DNA of 64,000 bases from an uncultured Desulfobulbaceae bacterium (GTDB lineage Bacteria > Desulfobacterota > Desulfobulbia > Desulfobulbales > Desulfobulbaceae). Shown here in pieces: positions 16,428 through 24,839 of the stretch; the stretch's first letter is position 1; the number at the start of each line of letters is the position of its first letter. Under the pieces are notes generated by a model that was given only the letters and a program-made list of their open reading frames with translations, was not told the DNA's origin and did not search any database. The translations under genes were made by a program, and so were the position numbers. Location: NCBI GenBank assembly GCA_947259225.1, contig CAMYLK010000002.1, forward strand, positions 124,001 through 188,000. Reading direction: 5' to 3'.

Positions 16428-18350
16428 CTAAAGGATTACCCGTCCAGTCTGGCGGGTTGAATACCCCCCCATCCCATCAACAGCTTTTTGAAAGGAAGAT
16501 GTATTTATTACTTCCAGGACCTTTTCAATCGCCGGCAGTTCGAGAAATAGCTTAGGGATAATCAGATCATAGCGTTCTTCGGTAACAGGGATAAAGTCCA
16601 GTTTGAGTGCTCTGGCGGCAGCCAGGATCCCCATCCCGGCATCTGCTTTACCTGATAGCACAGCTACGGCCACAGACATGTGAGTATACTCTTCATTATC
16701 ATATCCCTCGATGTTGTCTGCTTCAAGTCCTGCCTTTTCAAGTTCATAGTCAAGCAGGACCCTTGTGCCTGAACCTGTCTGGCGGTTTATAAAAGTTATG
16801 TTCTGATTATATAGATCGGCAACTCCATTGATATTTTTTGGGTTTCCCGGCATGACCATGAACCCCTGCTGGCGATGAACCAGGTTGATCAGGGTTACTT
16901 CCATTTCTTCCAGGTATCGTTGAATATAACCGATATTGTATTCACCTGTCTCCGGATCCAGCAGGTGCGATCCTGCCAGGTGAGTCATGTTATTCCGGAT
17001 GGCCATAATTCCTCCCAATGATCCAACATGTGTAGATGCGAGCGGGTAGGAGGGATAGCTTTTTTTCAATAAGTCGTGGAGCAGATCCAGGGTCAGGTCA
17101 TGACTGCCGGTGCAGAGGAGAGTACGTTCAATCTGCTCTAGCGGTCTGAGGAGTTCAATCTCTACGGTGCTGCCTTGTGATTCCCCTTCAGAGGAAGAAG
17201 GGACGCGAAGGATAGAGTTGGCCCGCGTTATGGTTGTGATTGCACCGGCCCCTTTTTTGAGAGGAACACACACAAAACGTGAACCAAGTTTTCCTGTTAT
17301 CATGCGGCGGAATTCCTCCATTCCTCCACGTGATGGGAGATTTTTAGCAAGGACAGCCCTTGTTTTCTGCGGTTCGGGTAGTTCCATTCCCTGCATACGG
17401 CTGAGCAGAGGCATGATAAACTGTTCAAAAGATATCAGGGCAGATACTGGATAACCGGGGTTTCCGACGACAGGCTTTCCTTCCACCTCTCCAAGAATAG
17501 TGGGTTTACCGGGCATGATGGTCACACCGTGCACCAGGACTTCTCCAAGTTCCCTGATGACCTGCAGGGTGTAATCAGCAGTACCTGCAGAAGAGCCTGC
17601 GTTAATGACAACCATGTCAGCGTCTGATCTGACAGACTCGAGCAGGCGTTCTTTTATGGTTTCATATTGATCTTCAATGATAGGGCTGATTTGCGTGATT
17701 GCACCGGCACGCCTTGCCAGAGCTCCAAGCACAGAACTGTTGGATTCAACAGTTTTGCCATGCGGCACTTCCTGGGTCGTATTATCCAAATTGACCAGCT
17801 CTGTACCTGTAGGGATGATTACCACCTGGGGCTTTTTTCTTACCCAGACTTGGGAACACCCCGCCGTAAGGAGAGCGCCAATGTCAGGAGGGCCGAGCCG
17901 GTGATGGGTTGGGAAAAGTAATTCAGTTGCAACGATATCCTCACCAACCTTGCGGACATTCTGCCAGGGATAAATAGGTGCGCGGATTGTTCCGGTGTTG
18001 CCGCCATCCTGAAGCAGTATGTTTTCAATCATTATGACAGCATCTTTACCATCAGGCAGAGGGTGGCCGGTGTTGACTGCAAAAGCCTGGTCATTGTCAA
18101 GATGGAGGGTGACAGGTGAATCATCGGTGGCGCCAAAAGTGTCCTCTGCGTTTACTGCCAGCCCGTCCATGGCAGACGCATGGAAAGAGGGAGAAGAAAG
18201 GACAGCAGTTACCGGGCGCGATGTTACCCTGCCGTCAGCATCCTGGCTGTTGATTTTTTTCTCACCGGTCAGGTAATGACTGAAATTTGACCAGAAGATG
18301 TTCTGAGCCTCCGTCAGGGGCTGCATTTTAAGATAAATATTTCGTTTCAT
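16428..18350 (-). CDS. MoeA-type molybdopterin molybdotransferase fused to PBP-like domain
   Basis: The 640-residue product has an N-terminal MoeA region (about residues 5-400: SSPSFHASAMDGLAVNAED, VIIPTGTEL, NAGSSAGTADYT, GVTIMPGKPTILG) that inserts molybdate or tungstate into adenylylated molybdopterin. A C-terminal domain (about 410-640) resembles periplasmic-binding or LysR-type effector folds (STHVGSLGGIMAI, FINRQTGSGTRVLLD, KADAGMGILAAARAL). This fusion is known in anaerobes, and the added domain may sense or bind oxyanions. The start ATG 18350 overlaps the stop of the upstream moeA by 4 nt. Having two MoeA proteins suggests separate handling of Mo and W, which is an inference. Confidence 0.92.
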   Translation of the reverse strand: MKRNIYLKMQPLTEAQNIFWSNFSHYLTGEKKINSQDADGRVTSRPVTAVLSSPSFHASAMDGLAVNAEDTFGATDDSPVTLHLDNDQAFAVNTGHPLPDGKDAVIMIENILLQDGGNTGTIRAPIYPWQNVRKVGEDIVATELLFPTHHRLGPPDIGALLTAGCSQVWVRKKPQVVIIPTGTELVNLDNTTQEVPHGKTVESNSSVLGALARRAGAITQISPIIEDQYETIKERLLESVRSDADMVVINAGSSAGTADYTLQVIRELGEVLVHGVTIMPGKPTILGEVEGKPVVGNPGYPVSALISFEQFIMPLLSRMQGMELPEPQKTRAVLAKNLPSRGGMEEFRRMITGKLGSRFVCVPLKKGAGAITTITRANSILRVPSSSEGESQGSTVEIELLRPLEQIERTLLCTGSHDLTLDLLHDLLKKSYPSYPLASTHVGSLGGIMAIRNNMTHLAGSHLLDPETGEYNIGYIQRYLEEMEVTLINLVHRQQGFMVMPGNPKNINGVADLYNQNITFINRQTGSGTRVLLDYELEKAGLEADNIEGYDNEEYTHMSVAVAVLSGKADAGMGILAAARALKLDFIPVTEERYDLIIPKLFLELPAIEKVLEVINTSSFQKAVDGMGGYSTRQTGRVIL

Positions 18351-19588
18351 GGAAAGAGTATCACCTCCGCTTCCTCACCCTGGTCCAGGCCTTCCGTATC
18401 GCGGTCAATGACGAGCAGGCCTTCTGCCCGTATCAGTGGATTGAGAAGTCCTGATTTTCCATATACCGGATTTGCAGTATGGGGACTATCATCACTGCCC
18501 CATTGTATAGATACCCGTATATAATCCTCACGACCGATAACCGAAGGAATCTGTTCTGCAGTTAATGCTTTTATCCTGTGCAGACCCATGGAAGCATCTG
18601 TCCCTGATATTTTGCGAAGCAGGGGCCGGACCAAGAGATAAAAAACGACGATCGCTGATCCGACGTGGCCTGGTAGTCCGTACAGGGCGACATTGCCTTT
18701 CCGGGCCAGAATAGTCGGTTTGCCTGGTCGGATCGAAACACCATGGGCCAGGAGTTCAGCGTTGTCGACCATCTCAAGCACTTTGAGAGTGAAATCTCTT
18801 CTCCCGACTGAACTGCCTCCGGAAAGAAGTACTATATCCGCAGGAAGCTCCAGGGCTTTAGTGCAGGCGTTGAACATGCTGTCAAGATCGTCTTCAACTA
18901 TACCAAGGGAAACGGGAACACATCCGCATTCATCTACCAGAGCATAAAGAGTGGTAGTATTGATATCCCATATTTTTCCAGGGGTCAGGGGTTTACCCGG
19001 TTCAACAAGTTCATCGCCTGTACTGATTATAGCCACCACCGGTTTCTTGAACACTGGCACAGAGGTCAACCCAAGTCCTGACAGCACCCCAAGATCCTGG
19101 GGGCGAAGCAGCTGACCTTTTTCCAGGACAGTTGAATCTTTTTCAAAATCTTCACCGCTGTGTATAATATTTTCACCAGGAGCGACCGGCCTGAAAATTT
19201 CAATGGTATCGCTGTCAAGCTTATTTGTATACTCCACCATGACTATTGCGTCGCTCTTGGAGGGTAGTTCTCCTCCGGTCCATATTGCTGCTGCATGACC
19301 CGGCTTAAGGGTTAGAGCCTGACCGGACTGGCCCATGAAAATTTCTCCGGCAACCTTGAGAAGTGCAGGTTCTGATTCACTGCATCCGAACGTGTCCCTT
19401 GCACGGACAGCGTACCCGTCCATCGTTGAACGGGAAAAGGGTGGAAGAGGTTCGGGCGCCATAATGCTATGAGCGAGGGTTCTTCCCAGGCTTTCAGAAA
19501 CCCGAACATCCTCTGCGTCAAGGGGATGAAAGTCCTCGAAAAGGCGGATAAATTCCGAAGAACTGACGAGTTGGAAGAATCCTTTCAT
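18347..19588 (-). CDS. moeA: Molybdopterin molybdenumtransferase MoeA
   Basis: A standard-length MoeA of 413 residues. It shows PLPPFSRSTMDGYAVRARD at the N-terminus, VAIISTGDELV, LLSGGSSVGRRDFT and GVSIRPGKPTILA, the domain III metal-insertion signature, followed by the beta-barrel domain IV. The enzyme completes molybdenum or tungsten cofactor by ligating the metal to molybdopterin, in the cytoplasm. It is the upstream member of a two-gene operon; its stop overlaps the ATG of the MoeA-PBP gene by 4 nt (ATGA type). Sulfate reducers of this group use Mo/W enzymes such as formate dehydrogenase, but none is encoded in this window. Confidence 0.95.
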   Translation of the reverse strand: MKGFFQLVSSSEFIRLFEDFHPLDAEDVRVSESLGRTLAHSIMAPEPLPPFSRSTMDGYAVRARDTFGCSESEPALLKVAGEIFMGQSGQALTLKPGHAAAIWTGGELPSKSDAIVMVEYTNKLDSDTIEIFRPVAPGENIIHSGEDFEKDSTVLEKGQLLRPQDLGVLSGLGLTSVPVFKKPVVAIISTGDELVEPGKPLTPGKIWDINTTTLYALVDECGCVPVSLGIVEDDLDSMFNACTKALELPADIVLLSGGSSVGRRDFTLKVLEMVDNAELLAHGVSIRPGKPTILARKGNVALYGLPGHVGSAIVVFYLLVRPLLRKISGTDASMGLHRIKALTAEQIPSVIGREDYIRVSIQWGSDDSPHTANPVYGKSGLLNPLIRAEGLLVIDRDTEGLDQGEEAEVILFP

Positions 19589-19659
19589 TTCGGGTGTAAA
19601 TGATTTGCGAGTGAGTTAAAACCATTGACCAAAGTGGTGTTAAAATCGATCATGAAGTG

Positions 19660-19998
19660 TCAGTGGTAAGGGGTTTCTTGAACACCGAGAACTTTGGCTT
19701 CTATTCTCTGTCTGGTTTTTTCGTCAGGCCCGGGTTCTGCCCAGCTGATGAACTGTTCTGTCACCCGCATAAAATAGCCGTTGTCTTCCTTGCATTTAGC
19801 ACAGATCGATTTTTCCATATCGCGGTACATGATAATTTTGCTGGCAGGTTCACCTTCCTTGTCGACTGCAGCCATTTTACGGCACCCACAGTCGAGGCGG
19901 ATAACAGCAACACCAATTGCATCCGGGCTGCCTTCAAGAATGCCTTCAATCATGGCAAGCTCACTTTTTTCAGGATTCCACTTTTTTTCTTTGCTCAT
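19660..19998 (-). CDS. Conserved-looking small protein with CGC/CxxC motif
   Basis: I do not recognise the family. The 112-residue product is soluble and has RLDCGCRKM near residue 40 and CAKCKED near residue 74, four cysteines in a spacing suitable for a zinc site. An overlapping plus-strand frame of similar length exists, but the minus frame has the better composition (charged surface residues and clustered cysteines) and sits behind moeA on the same strand. There is no clear ribosome site before ATG 19998, so the start could be wrong. Zinc binding is an inference; no function is proposed. Confidence 0.55.
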   Translation of the reverse strand: MSKEKKWNPEKSELAMIEGILEGSPDAIGVAVIRLDCGCRKMAAVDKEGEPASKIIMYRDMEKSICAKCKEDNGYFMRVTEQFISWAEPGPDEKTRQRIEAKVLGVQETPYH

Positions 19999-20418
19999 AT
20001 ACAGTGATCAATTGAGATTAATAATGATAAATTTGATCCATCTATTCATTTTCGAGGAAAATGATCAATACTATTTTTGTTCGTTTTTGTAAAAAAAATA
20101 TAAAAACTGAAATGTTCATGAGTGAATTTATGTGAATTGCCAGAGTGGCCTTTATCAATTTTTTATACTGCAGATTCATCATTTCAGATGTTTCAAGTTA
20201 ATTTTCCCAGTTGAAAAAGGCTTTTTTCGCCGTATTTTCAGGAGACTATTTCTTTCCTGTCTGAGTATAACGATTCCACATCTTTTATCTTGACAAACAT
20301 CTGTTGCTTCGATAAGAGAGAAGTCGACGTCGTTACTCCACGTATTTAAGCGTATTAGATGTAACTTTTGATTGTCAAATACCCATTATAGTTTAATTTT
20401 TTTCAGGAGGTTTGAATC
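19999..20418. promoter_or_regulatory. Divergent intergenic region, 420 bases, no gene seen
   Basis: This AT-rich stretch separates the minus-strand Cys-motif gene from the ferredoxin gene. I find no credible ORF. TGATCAAT occurs twice near the minus-strand start (at about 20005 and 20062). A candidate ferredoxin promoter has TTGACA at 20290-20295, a 17-nt spacer and TAAGAG at 20313-20318. GTCGAC and GACGTC overlap just downstream. The ferredoxin ribosome site AGGAGG follows near 20407. Confidence 0.45.
20290..20318 (+). promoter_or_regulatory. Candidate sigma-70 promoter of the ferredoxin gene
   Basis: A perfect -35 box TTGACA (20290-20295) is followed after 17 nt by TAAGAG (20313-20318), a poor -10. 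It would give a leader of about 95 nt before the ferredoxin ATG. Confidence 0.35.
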
Positions 20419-20604
20419 ATGTGGGAAGTAATAGTTGACAAAGACAAGTGTGCTGGTGACGAAGAGTGTGTAAACGCTTGTCCTGCGCAGGTTTATGAAA
20501 TGGCAGATGGTAAGGCTGATGTGATTGAGCCGGATGAGTGCCTTGGATGCGAAACCTGTGTTGAGGTTTGCCCTGAAGGTGCCATTACTGTTACCGAAGT
20601 CTGA
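20419..20604 (+). CDS. Seven-iron-type ferredoxin (Asp14 in place of one cluster cysteine)
   Basis: A 61-residue dicluster ferredoxin. The second cluster motif is complete (CLGCETC, then CP at Cys51). In the first, the usual second cysteine is Asp14 (Cys11-x2-Asp14-x2-Cys17-x3-Cys21-Pro), so there are seven cysteines in all. This matches Desulfovibrio africanus ferredoxin III, where the site holds a [3Fe-4S] cluster that takes up a fourth metal with the Asp as ligand; Pyrococcus furiosus ferredoxin has the same Asp14. The protein should be a low-potential cytoplasmic electron carrier, for example for PFOR. It has a strong AGGAGG site, its own leader, and a hairpin terminator directly after it, so it is probably monocistronic and highly expressed. 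Confidence 0.95.
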   Translation: MWEVIVDKDKCAGDEECVNACPAQVYEMADGKADVIEPDECLGCETCVEVCPEGAITVTEV

Positions 20605-20635
20605 TTTATTTCGGGCTTAGAACTCAAGTATTATT

Positions 20636-20675
20636 ACAAGCCCATCCCCATCCGGGGGTGGGCTTGTGTCGTTTT
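20636..20675 (+). terminator. Terminator after the ferredoxin gene
   Basis: A 14-nt arm (20636-20649, ACAAGCCCATCCCC) pairs with 20654-20667 with one mismatch around a 4-nt loop, followed by GTTTT. The hairpin also contains GTG 20658, an in-frame upstream start of the next gene, which makes that start unlikely. Confidence 0.85.
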
Positions 20676-20687
20676 AAGGGCACCTCT

Positions 20688-21137
20688 GTGCAGACTGAAA
20701 AGCAGAACTTGAACCGGCTGAAACCGGGTGTGAACAGGGCAGTTCATCTGTTTGCAGCCCCTCTTCTCTGGACCGTTATCGGTTCTCTGCTTGTTGTCAG
20801 AGGGCTTGGATGGGTGGGATACGATAAAGGTGTGCTGTTTATAGTCCTTGCCCTTGTGGTCGGAACGGTCAAATCGATCCTGATTCTTGATAAAACTGCA
20901 AAGCGGGTTGTTGTGCGGATAGCCAGGATGCGAGACGGAACCTGTCTGGGAGCGGTCTATTCATGGAAGACTTGGATATTAGTCGGCATGATGGCAATCA
21001 CCGGTATTATTCTCCGGACATTTTTTGAACCGGGGAAAACTGTTGGTACAGTTTATATTGCCGTTGGTTGGGCGTTGATGTTGTCCAGCCGGTATGGTTG
21101 GCTGGAGTGGTCAAGGTGGATTGCCAGGAAAGGTTAA
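20688..21137 (+). CDS. Conserved-type small membrane protein, unknown function
   Basis: I do not recognise a family with certainty. The 149-residue product has four hydrophobic segments (about 22-40, 46-63, 91-108 and 116-132) joined by short basic loops, which predicts an inner-membrane protein. I chose GTG 20688, preceded by AAGGGC; the longer frame starts at GTG 20658 inside the ferredoxin terminator hairpin. The gene lies 10 nt before the TTG start of alr and likely shares its transcript. There is no catalytic motif and no function is proposed. Confidence 0.65.
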   Translation: MQTEKQNLNRLKPGVNRAVHLFAAPLLWTVIGSLLVVRGLGWVGYDKGVLFIVLALVVGTVKSILILDKTAKRVVVRIARMRDGTCLGAVYSWKTWILVGMMAITGIILRTFFEPGKTVGTVYIAVGWALMLSSRYGWLEWSRWIARKG

Positions 21138-21147
21138 AGGTGTCTGA

Positions 21148-22275
21148 TTGTCCGATTCATTGAACAGGGTGGAAATAAGCAGGTCGGCCCTGCGTCATAA
21201 TTTCACGGTATGTCGTGAACTGGCCGGTAATGCTGCGATTATGCCAATGGTCAAGGCCGATGGCTACGGGCACGGAATGGTTGAATGCGCGAGAGTTTTT
21301 GCCACAGAGGGTGCTGAAGCTTTTGGTGTAGCGGAAGCATCGGAAGGAGCAGTTCTCCGAAAAGCTGGTTTTGACCAGCCGATATTTGTTATTGTTGGCA
21401 TCCTGCCTGAAACCTTAGGGGACATTCTGAAATATAAACTGACACCAGCCCTGGTGGACGGTGAAATACTATCTGAACTATCTGATCGGGCTGTTCTCAA
21501 TGGTACGGAAGTTGGGCTGCACATAAAGGCAGACGCCGGTATGGGCCGTCAGGGATGTCTTCCCGAGGATATTCCGGACCTTGTTAACAGAATTGAAAAG
21601 CTCCCGGGACTATATCTTGCTGGTATTATGGCCCATTTCCCAATGGCTGACGAATTTGATTCCCCCAATACGCTCCACGTTTTCAGCCGTTTTACGAAGG
21701 CCATAAAAGAAATAGAAGAAAATATTCCTGAAGGATGTATTCTGCATATAGCCAACTCGGGAGGTTTGTTTCATTTTGATGAAACCAGGCTGAATATGGT
21801 CAGGCCTGGAATTTCTCTTTACGGCTGCTATCCTGAGGGTGAACCACGTAAAGCAGATGAGAACGAATCCCTTGAACCTGTTATGAAATTTACGACCAGG
21901 ATAATTCAGGTCAGGACAGTAGCGTCAGGCAGCGGCCTTGGGTATGGTCATACCTTTACCACGGTCAGAAAAACACAACTCGCTGTCCTGCCTGTTGGTT
22001 ATGAAGATGGTTACCTAAGGAGCCTTTCCAACAAAGCAGAAGTACTGGTGCATGGTAGGCGGGCACCGGTTGTCGGTCGAGTATCCATGAACCTTACCCT
22101 TGCAGACATTACGGATATTGACAGTGACATAAGACAGGGAGATGAGGTTGTTCTTCTCGGCAGGCAGGGGGATGATATTATTACCGCGGATGAGATTGCC
22201 TCCTGGATGGATACAATCAGTTACGAGGTTCTCTGCCTGTTTGGCAACCTGAATAGACGTTATTATGTCGACTGA
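21148..22275 (+). CDS. alr: Alanine racemase
   Basis: A PLP enzyme of 375 residues that makes D-alanine for peptidoglycan. The PLP lysine is Lys36 in MVKADGYGHG, and the second catalytic residue, a tyrosine, lies in GLGYGHTF near residue 265. RVSMNLTLADIT and the C-terminal WMDTISYEVLC are typical. The start is TTG 21148, with AAAGGTG 6-7 nt upstream; a second TTG four codons later is an alternative. It follows the small membrane protein by 10 nt and precedes argS by 46 nt on the same strand. Confidence 0.95.
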   Translation: MSDSLNRVEISRSALRHNFTVCRELAGNAAIMPMVKADGYGHGMVECARVFATEGAEAFGVAEASEGAVLRKAGFDQPIFVIVGILPETLGDILKYKLTPALVDGEILSELSDRAVLNGTEVGLHIKADAGMGRQGCLPEDIPDLVNRIEKLPGLYLAGIMAHFPMADEFDSPNTLHVFSRFTKAIKEIEENIPEGCILHIANSGGLFHFDETRLNMVRPGISLYGCYPEGEPRKADENESLEPVMKFTTRIIQVRTVASGSGLGYGHTFTTVRKTQLAVLPVGYEDGYLRSLSNKAEVLVHGRRAPVVGRVSMNLTLADITDIDSDIRQGDEVVLLGRQGDDIITADEIASWMDTISYEVLCLFGNLNRRYYVD

Positions 22276-22321
22276 TTACTGGATTTTTAAATAAATATAA
22301 AGAGTTGGCAGTTATACTATA

Positions 22322-23977
22322 ATGATCAAATCTCAGCTGAAAAAACGTATTGATGCCTGTTTTGAACACGGCCTTAAGAAAGAATTCTGGACAAGTGCAG
22401 CAACTGATAAATATACGGTTGAAGTCCCTAAACATGAAGAGCAAGGTGATTTTTCGACTAATCTTGCTATGGTTGTTGCCGGCATGGAGAAAAGAAATCC
22501 ACGAGAAGTTGCCTCCAGTCTGGTTTCGATGTTGGAAGCAGAAAGCGATTTTATAGAAAGGGTTGAAATTGCCGGGCCCGGTTTTGTAAATTTTTTCATC
22601 AGGAATGATGTCTGGACAACTGTACTGGCCCCAATCAGTGAAGCGGACGAAAAATTCGGGCTTTCAGATATCGGCAAAGGTATGAAGGTCATGGTGGAGT
22701 TTGTCAGTGCAAACCCGACAGGACCACTGAGTATCGGGCACGGCCGCAATGCCATACTTGGTGATTCAATCGCCCGATTGCTTGAGTCTGTTGGTTATGA
22801 TGTGACCCGGGAATATTATTTTAATGATGCCGGCCGGCAGATGCGGGTTCTCGGAGAATCGACCAGGGCAAGATATCTTGAACTTCTGGGAAGGGAGGGT
22901 AAATTCCCGGAAGATGGTTATCAGGGAGATTATATTTATGACATCGCCAATTCAATTATGCGGGATTCTGGTGACACCCTTGCGGATACCGATGTAAAGT
23001 TTTTCAAGGACCGGGCTCAGTCAGCTATTTTTGTGGATATTGAGAATACTCTCAAGAGTATGGGTATCAGGTTCGATAGTTACTACAATGAACACACTCT
23101 TTATGAAAAGGGGTTTGTTGATGAAGTCGTCGAAGACCTTCGGGGAAAAGGGTTTGTATACGAAAAAGATGGGGCGGTATGGTTCAAAACCACGGAGTTT
23201 GGACAGGAGCAGGACCGGGTCATAATCAAAAGCACAGGCGAGCCCACATATCGTCTTCCCGATATAGCGTATCACCAGGAAAAATTTCGCCGGGGTTTTG
23301 AGTGGATGATTGACGTTTTCGGTGCAGATCATATTGCCACGGTACCGGATGTTATGTCAGGAGTAAGGGCCCTGGGTTATGATGATAAAAAAATTGACGT
23401 AATTCTTCACCAGTTTGTCACACTCCTGCGGGACGGGAAACAGGTAAAAATGTCAACCAGGAAGGCCACGTTCATTACGGTTGATGAACTCCTGGACGAG
23501 GTCGGCCCAGATGTCCTCAGGTTTTATTTTTTGATGAGGAAACCAGACAGTCAACTTGAGTTTGACCTGGACCTGGCTACAAAACAGGAAAAAGAGAATC
23601 CGGTATATTATGTGCAGTACGCTCATGCTCGCCTGTGTTCGATTGAAAGGCGAGCACAGGAAAAAGGATTACAGATAAATACTCCAGACCAGGCACCTCT
23701 CCATTTGTTGGTAGAGAAGGAGGAACACCAACTTCTCAAGGCCATGGCTGTTTATCCTGCACTTGTATCAGAGGCTGCTGAAGACCTTGCGCCCCACCAA
23801 ATCATTTTTTACCTCATAGATCTTGCCGGGCAGTTGCACAGTTACTATAACAAGCATAAGGTCATCACAGATAATGAAGAATTGGCGGATGCCCGGCTCT
23901 GCATGAGCAGAGCGTTGAAAATTGTTTTGCGAAATGGTTTACAATTGGTTGGCCTGACTGCACCGGAAAGTATGTAA
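22322..23977 (+). CDS. argS: Arginyl-tRNA synthetase
   Basis: This 551-residue class I synthetase charges tRNA-Arg. It has the N-terminal Add-1 domain (about 1-110), the HIGH-like signature SANPTGPLSIGHGRN (129-143), the KMSK-like KMSTRKAT, and the C-terminal anticodon-binding helical domain (HARLCSIERRA onwards). Its length fits the family. The ribosome site at ATG 22322 is weak. The gene is followed after 18 nt by a short membrane protein; in related genomes a SPOR-domain protein often occupies this place. Confidence 0.96.
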   Translation: MIKSQLKKRIDACFEHGLKKEFWTSAATDKYTVEVPKHEEQGDFSTNLAMVVAGMEKRNPREVASSLVSMLEAESDFIERVEIAGPGFVNFFIRNDVWTTVLAPISEADEKFGLSDIGKGMKVMVEFVSANPTGPLSIGHGRNAILGDSIARLLESVGYDVTREYYFNDAGRQMRVLGESTRARYLELLGREGKFPEDGYQGDYIYDIANSIMRDSGDTLADTDVKFFKDRAQSAIFVDIENTLKSMGIRFDSYYNEHTLYEKGFVDEVVEDLRGKGFVYEKDGAVWFKTTEFGQEQDRVIIKSTGEPTYRLPDIAYHQEKFRRGFEWMIDVFGADHIATVPDVMSGVRALGYDDKKIDVILHQFVTLLRDGKQVKMSTRKATFITVDELLDEVGPDVLRFYFLMRKPDSQLEFDLDLATKQEKENPVYYVQYAHARLCSIERRAQEKGLQINTPDQAPLHLLVEKEEHQLLKAMAVYPALVSEAAEDLAPHQIIFYLIDLAGQLHSYYNKHKVITDNEELADARLCMSRALKIVLRNGLQLVGLTAPESM

Positions 23978-23995
23978 ACCGTAAACTGAGGGGAA

Positions 23996-24256
23996 ATGGC
24001 ACGGAAAAAAAGAAAACGCCAGCCTAAAAAAACTTTTAAGTTCCAGCTTACCCCCGGCGGTGTTTTTGGTTTAGGGATAGTCTGTTTCTGTCTTTTTATG
24101 TGGATGTTTCTTCTGGGGATATGGGCTGGACAGACTATATTACTCCCTTCCGCACCATCCGGGAAGCTGAAGAACAACTTAAACTCTTCTTCTGAGAAAA
24201 ACAGGCCTCCTGTTCAGATACTGGAGCCGGACGGAAAGAAAAAACAGGCAAGGTAA
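23996..24256 (+). CDS. Short single-span membrane protein (no SPOR domain found)
   Basis: An 86-residue protein with a strongly basic N-terminus (ARKKRKRQPKK), one hydrophobic helix (about residues 24-47) and a short polar, proline-containing tail. The topology is N-in with a periplasmic tail of about 35 residues. The organisation recalls the N-terminal part of SPOR-domain division proteins that often follow argS in Desulfobacterota, but no SPOR domain remains, so it may be a shortened relative or an unrelated anchor. GAGGGG precedes the ATG closely. The next gene starts 1 nt after its stop, so the two are probably coupled. Confidence 0.6.
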   Translation: MARKKRKRQPKKTFKFQLTPGGVFGLGIVCFCLFMWMFLLGIWAGQTILLPSAPSGKLKNNLNSSSEKNRPPVQILEPDGKKKQAR

Positions 24257-24257
24257 G

Positions 24258-24782
24258 TTGACCGGCCCGATACAGCTGCTTAACATATTGACTTTAATGA
24301 TACCTGATAAAATTATGAATGAGAGCATCCGGCCTGCCCGGATGGGCGATGTCAAGGAAATCCATTCTCTGCTCCAGCTCTATGCAGGAAAAGGTCTACT
24401 TCTCGGTCGCTCCATCAGTTCCCTGTATGATCAGCTCAGAGACTTTATTGTCTACGACGAAAATGGCATTTTCGGTGTATGCGCGCTGCATATCTGCTGG
24501 GATGATCTTGCAGAAATCCGCTCTCTTGCTGTTTCTGAAGAAATACAAGGGCAAGGTGTCGGCGAGGCGCTGGTGCTGGCCTGCCTGGCCGAAGCAAAGC
24601 GTCTGGATATAAGCAGGGTATTTACCTTGACATATCAGGGGCCATTTTTTCAAAAACTGAAGTTTGATGAAATTGATAAACGTGACCTGCCGCATAAAAT
24701 CTGGAGCGATTGTCTTCAATGCCCGCAGTTCCCAGATTGTGACGAAGAGGCGTATGTCTGGACGGCAGACGATAAGGAATAG
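24258..24782 (+). CDS. GNAT acetyltransferase, likely short N-acetylglutamate synthase type
   Basis: The GNAT fold is clear: IRPARMGDVKEIHSLL, then RSLAVSEEIQGQGVGEALV, the acetyl-CoA-binding Q/RxxGxG/A loop, then YQGPFFQKLKFDEIDKRDLPHKIW. The ending with LPHKIW...C..C.QFPDCDE resembles the stand-alone acetyltransferase annotated as N-acetylglutamate synthase (arginine biosynthesis) in several deltaproteobacterial lineages. The frame opens at TTG 24258, with AAGG 4 nt upstream; homology to GNAT N-termini favours ATG 24315, which has no clear ribosome site. It shares the transcript with argS and the short membrane protein. The substrate assignment is moderate. Confidence 0.8.
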   Translation: MTGPIQLLNILTLMIPDKIMNESIRPARMGDVKEIHSLLQLYAGKGLLLGRSISSLYDQLRDFIVYDENGIFGVCALHICWDDLAEIRSLAVSEEIQGQGVGEALVLACLAEAKRLDISRVFTLTYQGPFFQKLKFDEIDKRDLPHKIWSDCLQCPQFPDCDEEAYVWTADDKE

Positions 24783-24839
24783 ATGACTGCAGGTGTTACG
24801 TTTTTACTCCTGCGACATACAATGGTTTGAAAGAGAAAT

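Noticed and set aside
19657-20007. 116-residue plus-strand frame overlapping the small Cys-motif gene
   Set aside because: The minus-strand frame has clustered CGC/CxxC cysteines and operon-like placement; the plus frame lacks a ribosome site and looks like a Phe-rich shadow.
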